Part shown: piece after piece, positions 48,662 to 59,764 of the stretch
How the letters are laid out: every line of letters begins with the position of its first letter
Numbering within the stretch: position 1 is the stretch's first letter
Assembly: GCF_000698145.1 (NCBI RefSeq)
Contig: NZ_BAXB01000002.1
Location: 310,001-374,000, forward strand
Direction of reading: 5' to 3'
Source of the DNA: Geomicrobium sp. JCM 19039
GTDB lineage: Bacteria; Bacillota; Bacilli; Bacillales; Marinococcaceae
DNA length: 64,000 bases
Made by a program: the position numbers and the translations under genes
Notes under the pieces: model-generated
The model's database searches: none
The model's input: the letters and a program-made list of their open reading frames with translations, nothing else
Told to the model about the DNA's origin: nothing

Positions 48662-48696
48662 TCGTTTCACCTCTTACATCCTTACCTCTTTGAAAA

Positions 48697-48727
48697 ACCA
48701 TCTCCTCCGGCGGACGAGGAGATGGGA
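48697..48727 (-). terminator. Terminator between asnS and dnaD
   Basis: On the minus strand CCATCTCCTC / GAGGAGATGG with an 8-base loop and TTTTTC. Confidence 0.75.
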
Positions 48728-48736
48728 GTATCCGGT

Positions 48737-50026
48737 TTATGGATACAAACGATTTAGCAAACGTGGAAATGGAATCGTCTCACGAACATGCTCTGTTCCG
48801 CTAAGCCAAGCAACCGTTCTTTCTAATCCGAGTCCAAATCCTGAATGAGGAACACTACCGTATTGTCTAAGCTCTTTATACCAGCGGTATGCATCTTCTG
48901 ACAACTGATGTTCTTTGAATCGTTCATCCATCAGTTCATAATCATCAATTCGTTGACTACCCCCAATAATTTCCCCGTAACCTTCTGGCGCAATTAAGTC
49001 AGCACAAAGAACCAAATCTTCATTCTCAGGGTCTGGCTTCATATAGAACGCTTTGATCTCTTTTGGCCAATGTGTAATAAACACTGGCGTGTCAAACTGG
49101 TTCGCAAGCTCTGTCTCATGCGGTGACCCGAGATCTTCTCCCCACTGGATCTCATAACCTTTATCTTGTAAACGTTGAATCGCTTCGCTGTACGTCAAGC
49201 GTGCAAATGGTGCACGAATCTTTTCAAGCTGAGCGATGTCGCGCTCAAGTGTTTTTAACTCTATCTTACCCTCACGAAGTACCGCATCCACAATGTACGT
49301 GACGTACGCTTCTTGAATTTCTAAGCTTTCTTCGTGATCACAAAACGCCATCTCTGGTTCAATCATCCAAAATTCAATGAGATGCCTACGAGTCTTTGAC
49401 TTTTCCGCTCTAAATGTTGGTCCAAACGAGTATACGCGTTGAAAAGCCATCGCTGCAGCTTCCAAATACAACTGCCCGGATTGCGAGAGAAATGCATCCT
49501 CATCAAAATACTTCGTATGGAACAACTCCGTTGTCCCTTCTGCTGAGTTCGCAGTAAGAATGGGTGGATCCACTTTCGTAAATCCATTCTCATGATAAAA
49601 GCGATGCGTCGCTTGAATAATAATATCGCGAATTCTAAGAACAGCATGCTGTTTGCTCGAACGAATCCACAAATGACGATGGTCCATAAGAAACTCTGTT
49701 CCATGATCTTTTGGTGTGATCGGATAGTCAACCGCTTCTTGAATTACTTCCACACCTGTGACGGTGAGTTCAAAGCCACTCGGGGCACGATCATCCTTTT
49801 GCACTTGACCTGTCACATAGAGAGCACTCTCTTGCCCAAGCCCTTTAACTTGTTGAAACAATTCTTCTCCGACTTCGCTTTTAACGACAACGCCTTGAAT
49901 AAAGCCTGTCCCATCTCGAAGTTGTAGGAAAGCAATCTTTCCACTGGATCTTTTATTGCTCAGCCAACAACCGAGTGTCACTTCTTGGCTTTCAAATTGA
50001 CCGATGCTGTGAATCGTAGGTTTCAC
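48737..50026 (-). CDS. asnS: Asparaginyl-tRNA synthetase
   Basis: Class IIb aminoacyl-tRNA synthetase of 429 residues, frame intact. OB-fold anticodon-binding N terminus (residues 15-110), motif 1 in [15 protein letters not shown], motif 2 in [20 protein letters not shown], motif 3 in [13 protein letters not shown]. The combination [11 protein letters not shown] and [11 protein letters not shown] is typical of AsnRS. No T-box precedes it. aspB, normally just upstream in B. subtilis, is missing. Confidence 0.96.
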   Translation of the reverse strand: MKPTIHSIGQFESQEVTLGCWLSNKRSSGKIAFLQLRDGTGFIQGVVVKSEVGEELFQQVKGLGQESALYVTGQVQKDDRAPSGFELTVTGVEVIQEAVDYPITPKDHGTEFLMDHRHLWIRSSKQHAVLRIRDIIIQATHRFYHENGFTKVDPPILTANSAEGTTELFHTKYFDEDAFLSQSGQLYLEAAAMAFQRVYSFGPTFRAEKSKTRRHLIEFWMIEPEMAFCDHEESLEIQEAYVTYIVDAVLREGKIELKTLERDIAQLEKIRAPFARLTYSEAIQRLQDKGYEIQWGEDLGSPHETELANQFDTPVFITHWPKEIKAFYMKPDPENEDLVLCADLIAPEGYGEIIGGSQRIDDYELMDERFKEHQLSEDAYRWYKELRQYGSVPHSGFGLGLERTVAWLSGTEHVRETIPFPRLLNRLYP

Positions 50027-50144
50027 GTACGGTAACTCCCTTCAAAATTCCATCTGTTTTCATTGATACACATCTCAATTCATTACTTATCTAGTTTACG
50101 AGACGAGCGGTCGAACTTCAAGCGAAGATGTTGAATTTCCCGAT

Positions 50145-50624
50145 TTAAGGCAGTCTTAATACTTGGTTCGTACTTCCTGACTCGGCATCTACATAATGAT
50201 AAATGTGACCGTCTTCTTCATCAATATAAATGACTTCGTATACATACGATCCGTCCAATAAACCGAGTGTGACACCTCGTTGTTCATCAATAGAAGACGC
50301 CTCTTCTTCGACAACGCTCCACGCCTGTTCTTTCGTTATAAATTGATCAGCGGCGATCCGGTCAAAGCGCTCGTAGGCTTCATTAAACATCCATACTTCT
50401 TGCTGAGAGTCTTGAAGATCAACAAGCGCATTCGCCGTCCTCTCGTCCCCGTAATGATGGTCAAAATACACGACGTTTGCGACTTCATCTTCATGCATTA
50501 TGCGGGTTTCCATCTCTTTTTTCGTGTCATTTATATCGCCGAATGCTGAAGAATGAACGCCGAAAAGCACGCCTGACAATACGAGCACAACAGCACCTAC
50601 ACTAATCGCACCAATCTTTAACAT
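50145..50624 (-). CDS. ypmB: YpmB-like protein (DUF5590, PepSY-like), membrane-anchored
   Basis: A 159-residue protein with an N-terminal transmembrane helix (GAISVGAVVLVLSGVLFGV) and an extracytoplasmic domain in which VVYFDHHYGDERTANALVDL and KEQAWSVVEEEASSI followed by YVYEVIYIDEEDGHIYHYVD are the PepSY-like repeats of YpmB. Function unknown. It lies upstream of asnS as in B. subtilis, without aspB between. Confidence 0.82.
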   Translation of the reverse strand: MLKIGAISVGAVVLVLSGVLFGVHSSAFGDINDTKKEMETRIMHEDEVANVVYFDHHYGDERTANALVDLQDSQQEVWMFNEAYERFDRIAADQFITKEQAWSVVEEEASSIDEQRGVTLGLLDGSYVYEVIYIDEEDGHIYHYVDAESGSTNQVLRLP

Positions 50625-50639
50625 ACAGACGTCCCCCTC

Positions 50640-51946
50640 TTAGTTGCTCGATTCAACCAACTGTTTTCTCGCGCGATTGGCATCATACAAGACTCGTTCT
50701 TCGTCAATCGTGAGCAATTCTTTGTTCGTCATTAGTGGACGACCATTCACATACACGTCGCTCACATCGTTTTTGCCTGCAGCGTAGACGAGTGTTGCTG
50801 GATCAATCGTGAGCGGCTGAAGGTGTGCAGAGCGTGTATCAATCATAATGAAGTCCGCTGCGTACCCCGCTTGAATGAACCCGCTATCTAAAAAGCCAAG
50901 AGCCCTAGCACCGTTCACTGTAGCCATCCTTAACGCCTCTTGGCTGGAAATGACTTCAGCAGACTGCAAAGCTCCTTTATGGAGCATAGCCGCTTGACGC
51001 ATTTCTGCAAATATATCCAACGTATTGTTTGATGCTGCACTATCCGTCCCTAACGAGATCCCAACGCCTCGACGATGCATGTGTGGGATCGGGGCAATGC
51101 CCGACCCGAGTTTAAGGTTACTCAATGGATTGTGAGAAACGTTCACGTTTTATCATTCATTAGCGTGATTTCGTCCTCATCCACATGGACCGCGTGCACG
51201 AGCAAATCGCCTTCTGACAAAATGCCCCCAGTAAGAAGATGTTCAGCGGGACGCATGCCATACGTCCGCAAGTGGTCTGCGACTTCTTTTTTTGTTTCAC
51301 TCATGTGTAGCTGGATTGGCAATTGCTCTTTGGTCGCCGCTTCCCTCACATCTTCTAAAAATGTGAAACGGTTCGTATATACCGCATGTGGGAACAACCC
51401 ACCTTTCAGACGCTCCGTCGGTGAGGCATTACACCGTTTTGCATAGTCGACCGCTTTGTGCAATTTCTCGCTTGCCACACTAGCACTATCAAACATCGTA
51501 ATCATTCCACGTGTTAGCAATGCTTTCATGCCTGTTTCTTCTACGGCTCTTGCTGTGCCTTCACGGTTTAAGTGATACATATCCGAAAACATCGTCGTGC
51601 CGGATCGAATCATTTCGACTAGAGCAAGATTCGTCCCCGCTTCACTCATCTGTTCGGTCATTTGTGCTTCAGCGGGCCAGATCTTCTCACTGAGCCATCT
51701 TTCAAGCTCAAGGTCATCGCTCCAACCTCGAAGAAGGGTCATCGGTGAGTGGGTATGTGTGTTCACAAGCCCAGGCATCATCATTTTCCCTTTACCACTG
51801 ATCACATGTGTACGTGTGTTCGAATTCGTTTCATAGTCACCAGCTCCTACTTCTTGGAACTGCCCTTCTCTAATTACCACATACCCTCGTTCAATGACTG
51901 TCTCGCCGTCGATAATGCTCGTATCTTTTATCACGAGATCACTCAT
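50640..51946 (-). CDS. MtaD-like amidohydrolase (5-methylthioadenosine/S-adenosylhomocysteine deaminase family) (one frame break)
   Basis: Zinc-dependent deaminase of the amidohydrolase superfamily, about 435 residues. Metal His pair in GLVNTHTHSPMTLLRGW, then DDLELERWLSEKIWPAE, LVHAVHVDEDEI, and Asp in SLGTDSAASNNTLD. These are features of the MtaD/SsnA group acting on adenosine-type or related amino groups; the exact substrate is uncertain. Break at about 51150: one A lost in AAAAA separates MNDK from NVSHNPLSN. ATG at 51946 has AGGAG 10 bases upstream, one base after the dinG stop. It replaces ypmA of the B. subtilis order. Confidence 0.8.
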
Positions 51947-51947
51947 T

Positions 51948-54717
51948 TTATCGGTCTCCTTTTTCAGCGTAAAAATCGTTAGCAATGTCCAATACTTTGT
52001 CCGTACCGGTGTATGTGACCGGTACGTTTGGCAATGAATCGATGAAACTTTTGCCGTACCTCGCCTCGATTAAACGTTTGTCAAGAACAAACACAAGCCC
52101 TCGGTCTGTGCTCGTACGAATCAATCGACCAAACCCTTGTTTAAATCGGAGGACGGCTTTTGGAATCGCTAGATTCATAAACGAGTTTTTGCGGTTTTTA
52201 TTAAGCTCATTTGCTTTTGCTGTATATACCGGGTCATTCGGCGGCGTAAACGGTAGTCTTACGATAATGAGGGCAGACACGTCGTCTCCAGGCAAATCAA
52301 TCCCTTCCCAAAACGTACTCGTGCCCATAAGAATGGAGCGTTCATGCTTTTTGAATTTCTTGATGAGCTTCCCACGCTGCTCGCCGTTTGCTCCTTGGGT
52401 GAATATGGAATAGTTTAGGTCCTCGATATACGGCTTTAATTGTTCATACGTTTTTTGGAGCATTTCATAAGAGGTAAATAAGACGAGCATGCGTCCATTA
52501 ACAGCACTTGTGAGCATGGAGATGAACTCAGTGACGCTACTCACAAACTGTTCCTCATTTTTAACATCAGGAAAGTCACTTGGTATGAGCAATTCTGCTT
52601 GATTTTCATAGGAAAATGGTGATTTTACAACGAGCGTATCGGTTTGATCATTCGTGAGGCCAATCTCATCCATCATGTATTGGAAGGAGCCTTTTACAGT
52701 CAAAGTAGCGGATGTAAATATGATGCTTTTTGTACACGTAAAGAGTTGTTCATCTAATTGCTTGCCGATCTGGACTGGCCTTTCGGATAAACGAATCCGA
52801 TCTGCTCGTTTATCACGATCGGTTTCCATCCAATACACATGCTGTTCGTGCTCTTCTACGAGTAGAAATGAAAGCTGATCATGCTCATCTTTAAGATCAT
52901 CTAGCAAATGCCGGACCTTTTTCCATAACACTTGCTCACGGTCTTTTTCATCTAACGCTTCAATGGCTTGGTTCCAAGAGTGGAACGTTTGATCAACGAG
53001 CAGATCAACCCGCCTGATCGTATCCTCAACCCCACGACCTTGAAATTGAGCAGGTCGGTAACGAACGACCGGATCGACAGACCCGCTTGCGACGGATTGC
53101 AGTTGATGAAATAACTGCAACCATTCTTGTTGCAATCCGATAAGTTCTGATTTACGATTCTTTAGCCATTCACTCGACAACGCTTTTGGATCTTCAGTCC
53201 GATTGGCCAACTCAATTTCATTGAACAGCCCTTCTCGGTCTTGAAGTCCCCACCGACCCGTCCAACGAACGAGAGCTTGATAGCTTGAGCGACGGCCGAG
53301 ATGTCGACCTGCTGTCTCCTCAATTTGATGAGCCTCATCGATGATCGCATACTGGAATTCAGGAAGCAGTTGATGCCTTGAAAAACGATCAGCAAACAAA
53401 AGGGCGTGATTCGTAATAATGAGTTGAGCCGTCTTTGCGCGCTCCAACGCTTTGTAATAGAAACACTGGTGCCAATACGCGCACTCCGCACCGACACACG
53501 TATGCGGGTCACTCTTTAGCTCATCCAAAGTGCTCGCCCTCCACTCGGCAAATTCAGTTCCTCTACATCGCCAGTTTCGGTTTCAGTAAGCCATACGAGT
53601 AGTTGACAAGCCATTAGCTGCTCATCATAGTGGGCAGGCATACGCTCCAGGAAATGTTCAAACTTCTGCACACATAGGTAATGGTCTCTCCCTTTTAAGA
53701 GAGCTGTTTTTACCGTTGTCCCTAGCGCTCGCTCCAACTTAGGTACATCGTTTTCAAGAATCTGTTGTTGCAAGGCAATCGTATCGGTCGCAATGACGAC
53801 TGGCAAATTCTCCTCAACACTTTTTACGAATGCTGGATATAAGTAAGCCATCGTTTTACCTGTACCGGTTGCAGCTTCAACGAGTAAGTGTTGTTCGTTT
53901 TCAAACGCGTGCCAAACCGCTTCAGCCATTTGTTGTTGCGAGCCACGAGGCTCATAATTGGGGATTACTTGATGTAATGACCTTCTTTCCCGTAAAATGA
54001 ATCTCCAGAAAACGGCCCGGATTTCACAGAACCTTCCAACTCAAACTCGATATGCTTTACCGGAAAGCTACGTAAATACTGAACATTCGGGTCCGGTGCT
54101 TTTTCGCGCGCGTCTTTCAAACAGTCGTACACCAACTGTTGTAATCCGGAACTCATCCCCGCTGTAAATGGCTCCATTTTCATGACGGTTGCTTTTGGTA
54201 ATGAGCGTAGCTTCTCTTCCATTTTTATGAGGATTTCTGCAGTCACATGAGCGTCACTGCCCGCCCTGTGTGGGGCGTTATGACCGAAAGAAAAATGTTG
54301 TGCAATCGCCGATAACCGGTAGCTATCGAGTGTCGGATACACCATGCGAGCCATTTCTACCGTGTCCAAAACTGGACCTTCAAAAGGTGCATAGCCCGCA
54401 TTTTCAAGGGCGACGTTAATAAACTGCAAATCAAAATCTGCGCGGTGAGCGACAAAGCAACTTCCGTCCAATGCTTGGAGAAGCTCGGGTACAATCGCTT
54501 CAAATGACGGAGCGTCTTGAAGATCCTCGCTTCGTATACCTGTCAGCTGCTCAATGAAAAGTGGAATATTACGGTCCGAATAGACGAGCGAGGAAAACGT
54601 ATGCACCACTTTCATCTTTTCGATCACCGTCATGCCGACTTCTATGATCTGATCTCCTGCTGTCGGACGGTTGCCCGTCGTTTCTACATCGATTACGACA
54701 TAACGGTCTACATTCAT
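51948..54717 (-). CDS. dinG: DinG-type exonuclease-helicase (two frame breaks)
   Basis: About 922 residues. N-terminal DnaQ-like 3'-5' exonuclease (residues 1-170: VVIDVETTGNRPTAGDQ, HRADFDLQF, HRAGSDAHVTAE), then a superfamily 2 XPD-like helicase: LVEAATGTGKTMAYLYPAF (Walker A), IIDEAHQIEE (DEAH), SATLTVKGSF, GTSTFWEGIDLPGDDVSA, and QGFGRLIRTSTDRG. Cys in HYLC, HTC, AEC and HQC could hold a 4Fe-4S cluster. Breaks at about 53963 and 53530 are each a single lost G or T. ATG at 54717; 16 bases after panC. Confidence 0.93.
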
Positions 54718-54733
54718 AAAATCCTCCTACCCA

Positions 54734-55573
54734 TTACTCCACAGTAAAAATAATATTATCGATCAGCCTAGCTTTTGAGTAGCGAATCGCAGCTGCTAGT
54801 ACGTACTCACCACTCGGCAACTCATTCGTTGACGCTTGAAGAGTTGGAAATGTTTTTAGTTCAACGTACTCCACGCTTGCTTCCATATTGCTTAACGCAT
54901 CCGTCACTCTTTTTAGTACGTCTTTTCGGCTTTTGTTTTCTTTTAATTCAGCGACAGCTTTTCTAAGCGTTTGGTAAAGCTCTGGTGCATCTTTTCGTTC
55001 TTGTTCAGTTAAATATTGATTTCTTGAAGATAAGGCCAAGCCGTCGTGGTCTCGAACGGTCGGACCACCAACGATCGTAGTATTGATTAGAAAATCGGTA
55101 GCCATTTGCTTGATGATCGCAAGCTGCTGGGCATCTTTTTGACCGAAATAAGCACGATCTGGACGAATGATTTGTAAAAATTTCATCACAACCGTCGCCA
55201 TACCGTTAAAATGGCCAGGGCGATTCTTCCCACAAAGCTCTTCGCCTAATTCACCCACATCGATCATCATGATTTGTTTTTGCTCGTAAAGATCATGAAC
55301 TTCTGGAAGCCAAACAACGTCCGCGCCCGCAGATTGAGCTTTCTCTAAATCCACTTCCGGGGTGCGGGGGTACGTCTCATAATCTTCTCCTTCACCAAAC
55401 TGTAAAGGGTTAATGAAAATCGTAACGACGACTTGATCGGATTCTTGCTTGGCTTGACGAATGAGAGATAGGTGACCTTCATGAAGGGCTCCCATCGTCG
55501 GCACGAGACCAACGACTCCTTGCAACCGGCTACGAGTTTGTTGAAACTCTAACTTTGAACGGACAATTTTCAT
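54734..55573 (-). CDS. panC: Pantothenate synthetase
   Basis: Ligates pantoate and beta-alanine; 279 residues. VGLVPTMGALHEGHLSLIRQ with the HIGH-like motif, FINPLQFGEGEDYETYPRTP, GKNRPGHFNGMATVVMKF, YFGQKDAQQLAIIKQM and DGLALSSRNQYL. Its start codon overlaps the panB stop (ATGA). panD, usual third gene, is not downstream; dinG follows directly. Confidence 0.96.
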   Translation of the reverse strand: MKIVRSKLEFQQTRSRLQGVVGLVPTMGALHEGHLSLIRQAKQESDQVVVTIFINPLQFGEGEDYETYPRTPEVDLEKAQSAGADVVWLPEVHDLYEQKQIMMIDVGELGEELCGKNRPGHFNGMATVVMKFLQIIRPDRAYFGQKDAQQLAIIKQMATDFLINTTIVGGPTVRDHDGLALSSRNQYLTEQERKDAPELYQTLRKAVAELKENKSRKDVLKRVTDALSNMEASVEYVELKTFPTLQASTNELPSGEYVLAAAIRYSKARLIDNIIFTVE

Positions 55574-56386
55574 TGTTTTGCCCCTTGTTTTCTTGCTGAG
55601 AACGTGTGGGCTTCCGTTGGAAAAGCACCCGTTTTCACTTCATGATGATACAGCTGTACCGCCTCTTTCATCTGATCATAAACGTTGGCGTAAGTTTTCA
55701 CGAATTTCGGCAGTTTACCTGTGGTTAGTCCGACACAATCATGGAAGACGAGCACTTGCCCATCAGCAATTCCTGCGCCAATGCCAATAACCGGAATCTC
55801 AACGGCTTCTCGAACACGATTCGTGACGACTTGAGGTACGCACTCTAATACAAGTGCGAATGCACCGGTTTCAGCAATTCGCTTACTTTCGGCCACGATC
55901 CGTGCCTCCTCTTCTTGGCTACGACCTTGAACTTTAAAACCACCGAGTACAGTACTTGACTGCGGCGTTAAGCCGAGGTGACCCATGACTGCCACACCTC
56001 CTGCGGTTAATTGCTGGATACTTTCCACCATCAAATCGGTGCATCCTTCGAGCTTTACCGCATGAGCTCCGCCTTGTTGGATCATCGTTCGCGCATTCCC
56101 TACGGTCTCACTTATGGACCCATGATAAGTCATAAACGGCAAATCCGCTACAATAAACGTATCCTTTGCCCCTCGCCGTACTGCACGGGTATGCAAAACC
56201 ATGTCATCTAGCGTTACAGGTTGTGTTCCGTCATAACCGTGCACAACCATGCCAACAGAATCACCGACGAGAATCATATCCACGTCTGCTTCTTCAACGA
56301 TTCGACGTTGGTGCATCATAAGCCGTCATCATAGAAATCATTTCTTCATTTTGCTTCATCTTCAAAAAATCAATCGTTTGCTTCAT
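55570..56386 (-). CDS. panB: 3-methyl-2-oxobutanoate hydroxymethyltransferase (one frame break)
   Basis: Makes ketopantoate from 2-oxoisovalerate and methylene-THF; about 272 residues. MISMMTAYDAP near the start, VDMILVGDSVGMVVHGY, DLPFMTYHGS, VKLEGC, GHLGLTPQS and GIGAG(I)ADGQVLVFHD. The frame breaks at about 56310, so the open frame alone would begin at 56319; ATG at 56386 with GGGAGGGAG upstream restores the N terminus. A good promoter lies 40-70 bases upstream. Confidence 0.94.
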
Positions 56387-56425
56387 TGTCTTCTCCCTCC
56401 CATAATTAGAGGGAGCGTCTGATGG

Positions 56426-56453
56426 ATCATAGCGTTCCCTCCGTCCCTGTCAA
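56426..56453 (-). promoter_or_regulatory. Sigma-A promoter of panBC, overlapped by an inverted repeat
   Basis: On the minus strand TTGACA (56453-56448), 16-base spacer, TATGAT (56431-56426). An inverted repeat (GAGGGA..CG / CG..TCCCTC, 56409-56442) spans the -10, and the expected short leader can fold CTCCC/GGGAG around the ribosome site. The rest of 56387-56564 shows no gene. Confidence 0.65.
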
Positions 56454-56564
56454 CAGTGATCAAGGCAGATTTACTACTTACAATTACCGGTAAACCATGT
56501 ACAGCTCCGTAGTGGATGCCGTCATTTCATACACCTTCAGTATAGCAAAAACAAACGCACGGTT

Positions 56565-57529
56565 CTATTGTAGATCCCCACTATAAATGAGCCGTTCAAC
56601 TCCGGTCTCGTCTTCTAACCTAAGAACACCATCATCTGTAATGCCAACCATCTTACCTTTAACGACACGGTGCTGATCCGTCACCGTCACTGTCTGACCG
56701 TAAAGCAACGCCCGCCTTTCCCAGTCATTACGAATGCTTTGAAACCCTTCGTTGATCCAACGTTCATACTCGTGTTCAAACTCGGAAAAGATCTCTTGAA
56801 GCAATTGCTTTCGATTCCAAGATTGTTTCGTCTCAATGTATAGCGAAGAAGCTTTTTGCTCCAAACCTCTCTCCACCATCTCTTGAGTCGTTTCATTCAC
56901 ATTCAATCCAATGCCCGCAACCATCATTTCCACACGACTTCCTTCAGCTTGCACCTCTGTTAGAATGCCTGCAATCTTCTTTGAACCGATGTACAAATCA
57001 TTCGGCCACTTAATGCTCACACTCACATTCGCTACCTTTTCACACGCTTTTGCAACAGCTACAGCCGTCACCAATGTTAGTTGGGGAGCCGTGTGAAGTG
57101 GAAGGTGCGGGGTTACGAGTAACGAGAACATAATGCCTTTGGATTGAGGGGCCTGCCAAGGTCGGCTCATTCGCCTCTGCCGCTCGTTTGTTCTTCAGTC
57201 GTAACCACTGCCCCGTGCACAGCCCCTTGTTTGTACCATTCCTTCATCACATCTTGTGTAGAGGAGACGACAGGCTCATAACGGACATATTGACCGATAT
57301 GCTTCGTATTAAGCCCTTTTCGCACTTCAGACTCATTGAGCGTATTGGGACGTGAAACAATTCGATAGCCACGACGAGGTACCGCTTCAATCCCATATCC
57401 TTCTTGGCGTAATGATTCAATATGCTTCCACACCGCCGTTCTTGATACGTTCAAATGATCGCTAATTTCTTGACCTGAACGGTACGTTCGATTGGCATCT
57501 TCAAGCAGTTCCAGCAATTTAGTCTTCAT
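56565..57529 (-). CDS. birA: Bifunctional biotin ligase/biotin operon repressor (one frame break)
   Basis: About 321 residues. N-terminal winged helix (GQEISDHLNVSRTAVWKHIE), then biotinyl-AMP synthase: SSTQDVMKEWYKQGA, TSGRGRMSRPW when repaired, SIKWPNDLYIGSKKIAGIL and AGIGLNVNE, with a C-terminal SH3-like domain. The break is at about 57175, one C lost in GGCCG. ATG at 57529 has AGGAG 7 bases upstream and overlaps cca by 11 bases. birA is essential in most bacteria, arguing for a sequencing error. Confidence 0.95.
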
Positions 57530-58637
57530 CATCCAGCTCCTTTGCCCTTTGCCATAAGGTTTGTTTATCGTTTTTTAATGTTCCTTCAACAACTTCGCTC
57601 TCCAACCGCTCCATCATGTGTCCGAGCCAACGACCGGGTGTACGTTGAAAATGAGTCAATAACTCTTTAGGTTGTAACAAAAGATCCATTCGTGTCTCGA
57701 TGGGGATAAGGTTTCCTAATTGCTTTATTTGTTCCTCTCTTGAAGTGAACTGCTCATCTACAACGCTCACTAGCCGGTCCACTTGCAGATGTACGTGCAC
57801 CCCATATGTGTAAATGTCTCGTTTAGACGGTGCGTGTGTTCGTACGCCTTGCATCAACCGATGCCGCATGTGATACGCATGTACATCAGATGTAGCCAGT
57901 CCCCATTTTCGAAAGACGGGGGTCATATCCACTTTCCATTGATCAGACAAAAGCAGCCACCGCTCCCACTCCTCTTTTACACCATAAAACGAGAGGGCGC
58001 TTGTTTTCGTATACTCGGGCAAAATGTACGGCAACACGTGTTCATGATTTAGTTCATTAAGAACCGCTTCTGCATTTGAGCTCGTGATTATTTTCCTCAT
58101 TTCCAAACCGATCCGCTCTTTTGCAACATCGCGCAGTTTGTATTTCTCCGTGTGAATGGCTTTCATCGTTTGCACAGAAATGATAAACCCGGATGCCGAC
58201 CTGAAACGAAACGCACGTAAAATACGGACTGGATCTGCATACAAGCTTTTTAGGGAAGCAAGCTGTATGGTTTTTTGCTCGAGTGCTCTTTTACCATCTA
58301 GTGGATCAATGACATTCCCCGAAACGTCAATAGCCATCGCATTCATTGTGAAATCACGTTGCCGTAGATGAGAGACGATGTTTGTCCCTTCCCATTGGCT
58401 TACATCGACCGACACGTCTCGTTTAAAATGAAGGAGCGGCACTTTTGTTGCAATGAGTGCCGCTCCTTCAATCCGCTCATACAAAGTTGACAGCGGTTCA
58501 TTGGTTACCATATCAACATCTTTTGGGCACGTTCCTTGTAGCCAATCTCTCACCGCACCGCCAACGACGTACACTTCAAATTCATCCGCTCGAAGAAGGG
58601 CAAACAACGGCTGAAACGGGTGATTAATGGCAGGCAT
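57519..58637 (-). CDS. cca: CCA tRNA nucleotidyltransferase
   Basis: Adds CCA to tRNA 3' ends; 372 residues. FEVYVVGGAVRDWLQG and PKDVDMVTN form the class II nucleotidyltransferase motif; DVSQWEG, RDFTMNAMAID, DPLDGKRALEQKTI and DPVRILRAFRF follow. The ATG at 58637 lies within the bshA end (14-base overlap); in-frame ATG at 58679 precedes it but would add 14 non-conserved residues. Confidence 0.95.
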   Translation of the reverse strand: MPAINHPFQPLFALLRADEFEVYVVGGAVRDWLQGTCPKDVDMVTNEPLSTLYERIEGAALIATKVPLLHFKRDVSVDVSQWEGTNIVSHLRQRDFTMNAMAIDVSGNVIDPLDGKRALEQKTIQLASLKSLYADPVRILRAFRFRSASGFIISVQTMKAIHTEKYKLRDVAKERIGLEMRKIITSSNAEAVLNELNHEHVLPYILPEYTKTSALSFYGVKEEWERWLLLSDQWKVDMTPVFRKWGLATSDVHAYHMRHRLMQGVRTHAPSKRDIYTYGVHVHLQVDRLVSVVDEQFTSREEQIKQLGNLIPIETRMDLLLQPKELLTHFQRTPGRWLGHMMERLESEVVEGTLKNDKQTLWQRAKELDDED

Positions 58638-59763
58638 CTTGTAACATCCGATAATATAGTGCTTCGTATTGTGGGACAATCACATCTTTACTAAAGTTCG
58701 TAAGCGCTCGTTTTCTGCTATTTGCTGAGTATCGTTGCCAAGTTTCTTTATCCGCGAGCAATCGCACGGCCTCTTCAGCTGCCTGCTCGTATTCGTACAC
58801 AGGCACAATGATGCCCGTTTCTTCGTGCACGACGACTTCGGAGATGCCACCGATGTTTGCACCGATGACTGGAACCCCGACACTCATTGCTTCTAACGCG
58901 GCCAGTCCAAAGCTTTCTTTTTCAGATAGTAGCAGTTTCACATCTCCGATTGCCAAAAGTTGAAACACTTGCATTTGATTTCCTAAAAAGAATACACAAT
59001 CATCTAACCCTAAAGATTTCACGAGTGTCTCCATCACATGTCGGTCTGGACCGTCACCGATCAGATAGAGTTTACTTTTCACTTGGCTCTGAATGAGCGC
59101 AAAAGCACGAATTACATCATCCACGCGTTTCACACCGCGAAAATTCGACATATGTACGATCACTTTTTCGTCATCTTGAATGTTGAATTGCTCGCGTATG
59201 AGATGACGGTTCACGTCAACAAGCTCTCGTTCATCGACAAAGTTATATACGGTGTCGATTGAATTTTTAATATCAAGCATGTCATACGTTTGTTTTACAA
59301 GAAAGTCGGACACCGCCGTCACTTGATCGGAACGATTTATGCCATGTTCAATGATGTTTGCGAGCGACGGATCTTCTGCAAGCACGGTAATGTCCGTTCC
59401 GTGAAGCGTCGTCATCACTTTCACATCCCCACCTAACATGTCTTTGGCAAGAGAAGCAGAAATGGCGTGCGGAACGGCATAGTGGACATGCAAGAGGTCG
59501 AGTTCATGTTTTCGAGCAACTTCTGCCATCTTACTGGCTAACGTCAAATCATAGGGAGGGTAGCGAAACACTTGATATTGATTGACAACCACTTCATGAA
59601 AGAAAATGTTTGGGTGAACTTGTTGTAGTCGAAACGGCAGGCTGGACGTAATGAAATGGATTTCATGTCCCCGTTCAGCAAGACGAATGCCCAGCTCCGT
59701 CGCCACGACACCAGACCCGCCAACCGTCGGATAACACGTAATCCCAATTTTTAACGGCCGCAT
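58624..59763 (-). CDS. bshA: N-acetyl-alpha-D-glucosaminyl L-malate synthase (bacillithiol biosynthesis)
   Basis: GT4 glycosyltransferase of 379 residues for the first bacillithiol step. KIGITCYPTVGGSGVVATEL is the BshA start; HVHYAVPHAISASLAKDML, TLHGTDITVLAEDPSL, HMSNFRGVKRVDDVI and LLLSEKESFGLAALEAMSVG carry the donor-binding Glu residues. In B. subtilis bshB1 lies between bshA and mgsA; here only one base separates this start from the mgsA stop, so bshB1 is absent. Confidence 0.95.
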   Translation of the reverse strand: MRPLKIGITCYPTVGGSGVVATELGIRLAERGHEIHFITSSLPFRLQQVHPNIFFHEVVVNQYQVFRYPPYDLTLASKMAEVARKHELDLLHVHYAVPHAISASLAKDMLGGDVKVMTTLHGTDITVLAEDPSLANIIEHGINRSDQVTAVSDFLVKQTYDMLDIKNSIDTVYNFVDERELVDVNRHLIREQFNIQDDEKVIVHMSNFRGVKRVDDVIRAFALIQSQVKSKLYLIGDGPDRHVMETLVKSLGLDDCVFFLGNQMQVFQLLAIGDVKLLLSEKESFGLAALEAMSVGVPVIGANIGGISEVVVHEETGIIVPVYEYEQAAEEAVRLLADKETWQRYSANSRKRALTNFSKDVIVPQYEALYYRMLQDACH

Positions 59764-59764
59764 G

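Noticed and set aside
50027-50144. T-box leader for asnS
   Set aside because: No T-box sequence or terminator in the 118-bp gap; also none upstream of ilvA.
56387-56564. pan RNA motif upstream of panB
   Set aside because: The inverted repeat overlaps the -10 of a good promoter, so most of it would not be transcribed.
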